9,090 nucleotides of DNA. Source: Oscillospiraceae bacterium (GTDB lineage: Bacteria > Bacillota > Clostridia > Oscillospirales > Ruminococcaceae). The stretch is from NCBI GenBank assembly GCA_900768705.1, contig CAAGEB010000049.1:1-9090 (forward strand), read 5' to 3'. Both the position numbers and the translations under genes were made by a program. Positions 5,247 through 9,090 of the stretch are shown here, one piece after another (within the stretch, counting starts at the first letter, position 1; every line of letters starts with the position of its first letter). Below the pieces are notes generated by a model. That model was not told the DNA's origin. It made no database searches and worked only from the letters and a program-made list of their open reading frames with translations.

Positions 5247-7712
5247 ATGTCCGAGAATTTTGGCTTGAAAATAGGTCTTGAGGGTGAAAAGGAATTCAAA
5301 AAATCCCTCGCTGAAATCAACAATTCTTTCAAGGTGCTTGGCTCTGAAATGAAGCTTGTGGATTCGCAGTTCGACAAGAACGATAAATCTGCCGAGGCAC
5401 TCACGGCGAGAAACCAAGTTCTGGGCAAGGAAATCGACCAACAGAAACAGAAGATAGAAACGCTCCGCTCTGCCCTTGCCAATGCCGCCGAGTCCTTTGG
5501 AGAAAACGACCGCCGCACTCAAAGCTGGCAGATTCAGCTGAACAACGCACAGGCGGCTCTGAACGAAATGGAGCGTGAACTTAACTCCAACAACACCGCC
5601 CTCGCAAATGCCGACAAGGGCTTTGATGAAGCGGGAGATGAAGCAAAGGATTTCTCCAATTCCATCAAGAAAGCCGCCGACACAAGCGAGGACGCTGACG
5701 GAAAGCTGAGCAAGCTCGGCGATACCGCAAAGAAAATCGGCGCGGCTCTCGGGGCGGCTGCGGCGGCAGTCGGAACAGCCTGTGTTGCCGCAGGAAAAAA
5801 GCTGTGGGATATGGCGAACGAAGTCGGCTCGGCGGGCGACCAGATTGACAAGACCTCGCAGAAAATCGGTATCAGCGCCGAAAGCTATCAGAAGTGGGGT
5901 TATGTATTTGAACGCTGCGGCGCTGATGTTGATAACCTCCAATCGGGAATGAAAAAGCTGTCCACCGTCATAACGGACGCGGCGGGCGGTTCGGATTCCG
6001 CAGCTGAAAAGCTGTCTGCAGTGGGGCTTTCCATTGAGGAACTGAACGGCAAAAGCCAAGACGAGCAGTTGTCGCTTGTTATTTCCGCTTTGCAAGGCAT
6101 GGAAGCAGGCGCGGAGCGTACCGCTGCTGCAAACGACCTTCTCGGAAAATCCGCAGTGGATATGGCGGCCGTGCTGAACACGAGCGTTGAAGAAACCGAA
6201 CGTTTGAAGCAAGAAGCCGAGGACTACGGCATGGTAATGAGCAACGAAGCCGTAGCCGCATCTGCCTCTTTTGAGGATAGCCTTACCAAGCTGTCGCACA
6301 CGGCTGGAGGGCTGAAAAATCGTATGGTAGGCGAACTTCTGCCCGGAATAACGCAGATTACAGACGGACTTGCCGACCTGCTTGCGGGAAACGATAATGC
6401 CGCTGATGAACTGAAAAAAGGCGTTTCAAGCGTTATTGACGCAATAAAAACTCTCATTCCGCAAGCCGCAAAGCTAGTTTCCTCCATCGCGGGCGCAGTT
6501 CTTGAAAGCGCGCCGGAGATAATCAAGGCGCTTGCCGATGGTCTGCTGTCGGCAATCTCCGAACTCACTCCGACACTCGCCAAAATTGTGACCGAGATAA
6601 TCTCGGCTTTGGTGGGACTACTGCCGCAGATAGTTTCGGCGGGAGCGAATATTCTGCTTTCGCTTATCAAGGGCATTGCGGAAACAATACCGCAGCTTGT
6701 TCCGCAGATTGTGACGGTAGTCGTTGAGATTGTGAAAACGCTTATCGATAATCTGCCGCTTATCCTTGATGCAGCTTTGCAGCTTGTAACGGGACTTGCG
6801 CAGGGCATTTTAGATTCGCTCCCCGTGCTGATTGAAGCGCTCCCGCAGATAATCACCGGAATTGTGGACTTTCTTATCGGAGCAATACCACAGATAATCG
6901 AAGCGGGAATACAGCTGCTCACCTCGCTTGTTACCGCTCTGCCGGACATCATAACCGCAATTGTCGAGGTCATTCCGCAGATAATTGACGGAATAATCAC
7001 GGCGGTCATTTCGGCAATTCCGCTTATTATCGAAGCCGGAATAAAGCTGCTCATCTCGCTTGTGCAGAACCTCCCGACCATCATCACGACCATTGTCGCG
7101 GCTATTCCGCAGATTATTTCAAGTGTTATTGACGCAGTAATTGGAGCAATTCCGCAGCTTATTGCGGCGGGTGTTCAGCTGTTCATTTCGCTGATAGCAA
7201 ATCTCCCGACAATCATTGTCGAGATAGTCAAGGCGATTCCGCAAATCATCACCGGAATTATTGACGCATTCGGCAGCTACTTTGGAAAGATGGCAGAGGT
7301 CGGCGGTAATCTGCTGAAAGGTCTGTGGCAGGGTATCTCTGACGCGGGCGCGTGGCTTTGGAATCAAATCAGCGGCTTTTTCGGCGGCATTGTGGACGGA
7401 ATCAAGGATTTCTTCGGCATACACTCTCCGTCAAAATTGTTCGCAAATCTCGGCGGTTTTATGGCAGAGGGTCTTGGCGAGGGCTTCGGGGACGAGATGA
7501 AGGCGGTGTCCAAAGATATGCAGAACGCTATTCCTTCCGATTTTGACCTTGATATGAACGGCACGGTTTCGGGTTTCAATGGCTTCGGGCAGGCGCAGAC
7601 TTTTGATGTAACAATTCCGCTTACCATTGACGGAATTACGCTCACAAAGGTGGTTTCGAGGATTCAATGGAATCAGAATAAAGTCACAGTCAGAAATGCG
7701 GGGGCGGTGTAA
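5247..7712 (+). CDS. Tail tape measure protein
   Basis: This 821-residue protein has the layout of a siphophage tape measure. Residues 1-20 (NFGLKIGLEGEKEFKKSLAE) are a common start. About 25-145 is charged, Gln/Lys/Glu-rich coiled coil. About 160-185 is an Ala-rich apolar helix, then an SQKIGISAESYQKWGYVFE motif frequent in clostridial phage tape measures. Residues about 400-678 are very hydrophobic and hold five tandem 44-residue repeats from residue 459. The C-terminus has KDFFGIHSPSKLFANLGGFM (about 713-732) and a GLGEGF motif, both common in this family. It sets tail length and is released during DNA entry. At the usual 1.5 angstrom per residue the upper bound is about 120 nm of tail. 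The ATG 5247 start is fixed by AAGGAGG. Its stop overlaps the next ATG (TAATG). I see no lytic transglycosylase or peptidase motif. Confidence 0.95.
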   Translation: MSENFGLKIGLEGEKEFKKSLAEINNSFKVLGSEMKLVDSQFDKNDKSAEALTARNQVLGKEIDQQKQKIETLRSALANAAESFGENDRRTQSWQIQLNNAQAALNEMERELNSNNTALANADKGFDEAGDEAKDFSNSIKKAADTSEDADGKLSKLGDTAKKIGAALGAAAAAVGTACVAAGKKLWDMANEVGSAGDQIDKTSQKIGISAESYQKWGYVFERCGADVDNLQSGMKKLSTVITDAAGGSDSAAEKLSAVGLSIEELNGKSQDEQLSLVISALQGMEAGAERTAAANDLLGKSAVDMAAVLNTSVEETERLKQEAEDYGMVMSNEAVAASASFEDSLTKLSHTAGGLKNRMVGELLPGITQITDGLADLLAGNDNAADELKKGVSSVIDAIKTLIPQAAKLVSSIAGAVLESAPEIIKALADGLLSAISELTPTLAKIVTEIISALVGLLPQIVSAGANILLSLIKGIAETIPQLVPQIVTVVVEIVKTLIDNLPLILDAALQLVTGLAQGILDSLPVLIEALPQIITGIVDFLIGAIPQIIEAGIQLLTSLVTALPDIITAIVEVIPQIIDGIITAVISAIPLIIEAGIKLLISLVQNLPTIITTIVAAIPQIISSVIDAVIGAIPQLIAAGVQLFISLIANLPTIIVEIVKAIPQIITGIIDAFGSYFGKMAEVGGNLLKGLWQGISDAGAWLWNQISGFFGGIVDGIKDFFGIHSPSKLFANLGGFMAEGLGEGFGDEMKAVSKDMQNAIPSDFDLDMNGTVSGFNGFGQAQTFDVTIPLTIDGITLTKVVSRIQWNQNKVTVRNAGAV
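6621..7280 (+). repeat. Five tandem 132-bp (44-codon) repeats in the tape measure gene
   Basis: Units begin at 6621, 6753, 6885, 7017 and 7149, each exactly 132 bp, encoding residues 459-502, 503-546, 547-590, 591-634 and 635-678. Each opens with a (L/I)P-x-(I/L) motif, for example IPQIIEAGIQLL and IPLIIEAGIKLL. The last three are clearly alike and the first two are degenerate. Within a unit an 11-residue spacing of apolar positions recurs four times. Units 3 and 4 are also similar in DNA. The periodicity implies a long hydrophobic helix that grew by whole-unit duplication. Confidence 0.8.
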
Positions 7713-9090
7713 TGACACGGATTACAGTAACTGAAAATGGGAATATCCGTGGTGTGTTTACAAGGGTCATTTCTGCATCGCTCACCGACAGCCTGAACGG
7801 AGAATGCACTTTTCAATTTACCGTTATTTCATCGGCGGCAGCGGAGATTTTCACAGGGCTTGAGGTTGAACTCAAAAGCGACACGCTGAATTATCTTTTC
7901 AATGTGGTGAAAGTGTCAAAGTTGCTGTCGAGCGGTATTGCGGTTTGCACCGTTGAGTGCGAACACAAGTCCTACGAGCTTAACAATGACGAATATAAGC
8001 TGACTGAATTTGATTTTGAGGGCGCTCCGAGCGAGTGCCTTGTTTCTTTACTGCAAGGTACTTCGCTGACCGCCGGTATTTGCGACCCGACTATCCCGAT
8101 AAAGCTGAAAATTAACCGCGAATGTACACGCAGAGCCGCTTTAATGCAGCTTATTGCCTTATGCGGCGGCGAAATAGAGTACAACGGAAACGAAATAAAT
8201 ATCCGCAGTCACAGAGGTTCGCAGGAATACATCGGCATTATGGACGGGCGCAACGTTTCCGACCTTACAATGGAAACCGACAGCCGTTCGGGGACTACGA
8301 ACTACGGCTTGACGCTCTATAAGAATGTGAATTTCTCTGTTGGTGACAACGTGAAAATCGTGTTCAGACCGTTTGATTTAAACGTCAACACGCGCATTAT
8401 TTCGATGAGTTTCAATCCGTTCAACCGATGTGAGATTTCGATTGAAGTCGGAGATTACAGACCGAGCATTTCGGACAGTCTGTACCAAATGGAGCAAGCG
8501 GCAAACAAGATACGGGACGATGTCGGCGAATCCACCGCGAACATAAAGACAGCCACGAACAACACAGTGATTGCCATTTCCGAAAAACAACAGCGGTTAT
8601 TCAGAATAACCTTCAACGCTATACAGGCTACCTACGCTTCGTTCTGCTCCACTGTGAAATTCACGCTGACAACGGCGGGGACTTTGACCTTTATTCTAAA
8701 GAAGGACGAGAACGAGGTAATGCGGTACGAGGAGTATTTCAGCGAGGGTTTGCATACCAAAACCTACACCTATCCGTTTACCTCGGAAACCGGGCAGAAT
8801 ACGCTTTCGCTGAGCGTTCTCTCGGCTGACGGAGCAGAGGGAGAATTTCCGAAAATGCAGTCGTGGGGCTATGTTATGGGCGCGTACCTTGCCGGAGATA
8901 ATCCGTGGGACGGCTATATCGAGCTGCGTGAGGACGGGTTGCGCTTTACAATGCGGCGCAGTGAACGCAAGAAACTCATTGTTCCTGCTGACACAATGCT
9001 GTGTGAGATACTCAAATCCCACAAGTTTGTATTTACCGAAACACCGCTTCTGTTTACCAAGAGAACTCATGAGAGAAAGGCGCTTGAACC
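7712..9090 (+). CDS. Tail hub / Tal-like (prophage endopeptidase tail family) protein, 3' truncated
   Basis: The frame from ATG 7712 stays open for 459 codons to the right edge, so the C-terminus is outside the window. I checked it codon by codon and found no stop. Residues about 1-255 resemble the Tal-type baseplate hub family of Gram-positive siphophages. They have an N-terminal SLNGECTFQFTV pattern, a VECEHKSYELN strand near 81-91, LVSLLQGTSLTAGI near 110-123, and GGEIEYNGNEINIRSHRG near 151-168. About 255-295 is a polar helical linker, then a beta-rich part (about 296-430) containing SWGYVMGAYLAGDNPWDGYIEL, in the style of adsorption or carbohydrate-contact modules. The hub closes the tail tip and carries fibres or wall-degrading domains. 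Its ATG overlaps the tape measure stop by one base (TAATG), so translation is probably coupled. A protease active site is not recognisable here. Confidence 0.8.
   Translation, partial: MTRITVTENGNIRGVFTRVISASLTDSLNGECTFQFTVISSAAAEIFTGLEVELKSDTLNYLFNVVKVSKLLSSGIAVCTVECEHKSYELNNDEYKLTEFDFEGAPSECLVSLLQGTSLTAGICDPTIPIKLKINRECTRRAALMQLIALCGGEIEYNGNEINIRSHRGSQEYIGIMDGRNVSDLTMETDSRSGTTNYGLTLYKNVNFSVGDNVKIVFRPFDLNVNTRIISMSFNPFNRCEISIEVGDYRPSISDSLYQMEQAANKIRDDVGESTANIKTATNNTVIAISEKQQRLFRITFNAIQATYASFCSTVKFTLTTAGTLTFILKKDENEVMRYEEYFSEGLHTKTYTYPFTSETGQNTLSLSVLSADGAEGEFPKMQSWGYVMGAYLAGDNPWDGYIELREDGLRFTMRRSERKKLIVPADTMLCEILKSHKFVFTETPLLFTKRTHERKALE

Noticed and set aside
5151..6299. 382-codon open frame on the minus strand across the tape measure start
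   Set aside because: It runs antisense to a clear tape measure coding region and its composition (Cys-, Arg- and His-rich) is not that of a real protein. It is a by-product of the codon bias of the + strand gene.
6224..7093. 289-codon minus-strand open frame in the tape measure repeats
   Set aside because: The product is low-complexity Ser/Ile/Thr, which is the reverse complement of the repeated hydrophobic codons. No ribosome binding site or family resemblance was seen.
6621..7280. Repeats as a CRISPR array or other non-coding repeat
   Set aside because: The unit is an exact multiple of three, is degenerate in DNA but conserved in protein, has no spacers, and lies inside an intact coding frame.

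Overview
This window is a late structural module of a tailed phage or prophage, all on the + strand. The strong AAGGAGG-type ribosome binding sites, roughly 50 % GC structural genes and the protein families suggest a Firmicutes host, most likely a gut clostridial or ruminococcal bacterium. The host assignment is inference from style, not from a marker gene. The phage would be a siphovirus with an HK97-fold capsid and a phi13-type major tail protein.

Layout: 1-383 is the 3' end of a ClpP-related prohead protease. Then come the HK97-type major capsid protein (389-1588), a gp6-like head-tail connector (1588-1899), a head-tail adaptor (1896-2228), an HK97 gp10-like neck protein (2221-2652), a probable tail completion or terminator protein (2649-2993), the major tail protein (2994-3617) and the tail assembly chaperone (3621-4001) with a downstream extension frame ending at 4189. 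Genes overlap by a few bases or abut, as in a translationally coupled operon. After a foreign-looking island (about 4190-5217) come the tape measure protein (5247-7712) and a tail hub / Tal-like protein that runs off the right edge (7712-9090). No gene for a distal tail (Dit) protein lies between the last two.

Two features stand out. First, the chaperone gene carries a complete programmed -1 frameshift signal: an A AAA AAC heptamer at 3980-3986, a 6-nt spacer and a perfect 10-bp hairpin at 3993-4025. It would make a 189-residue fusion analogous to lambda gpG-GT. Second, the normally tight chaperone / tape-measure junction is split by an AT-rich cargo gene (4380-5087). This gene has its own near-consensus sigma-A-type promoter (4206-4234), a structured leader and two terminator-like hairpins downstream, which is the architecture of a phage moron. 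Its protein resembles a divergent class III nucleotidyl-cyclase fold: two Asp residues 45 apart fit the metal-binding pair, but the canonical Asn/Arg pair seems absent. Its function is unknown; a signalling, defence or lysogenic-conversion role is a hypothesis.
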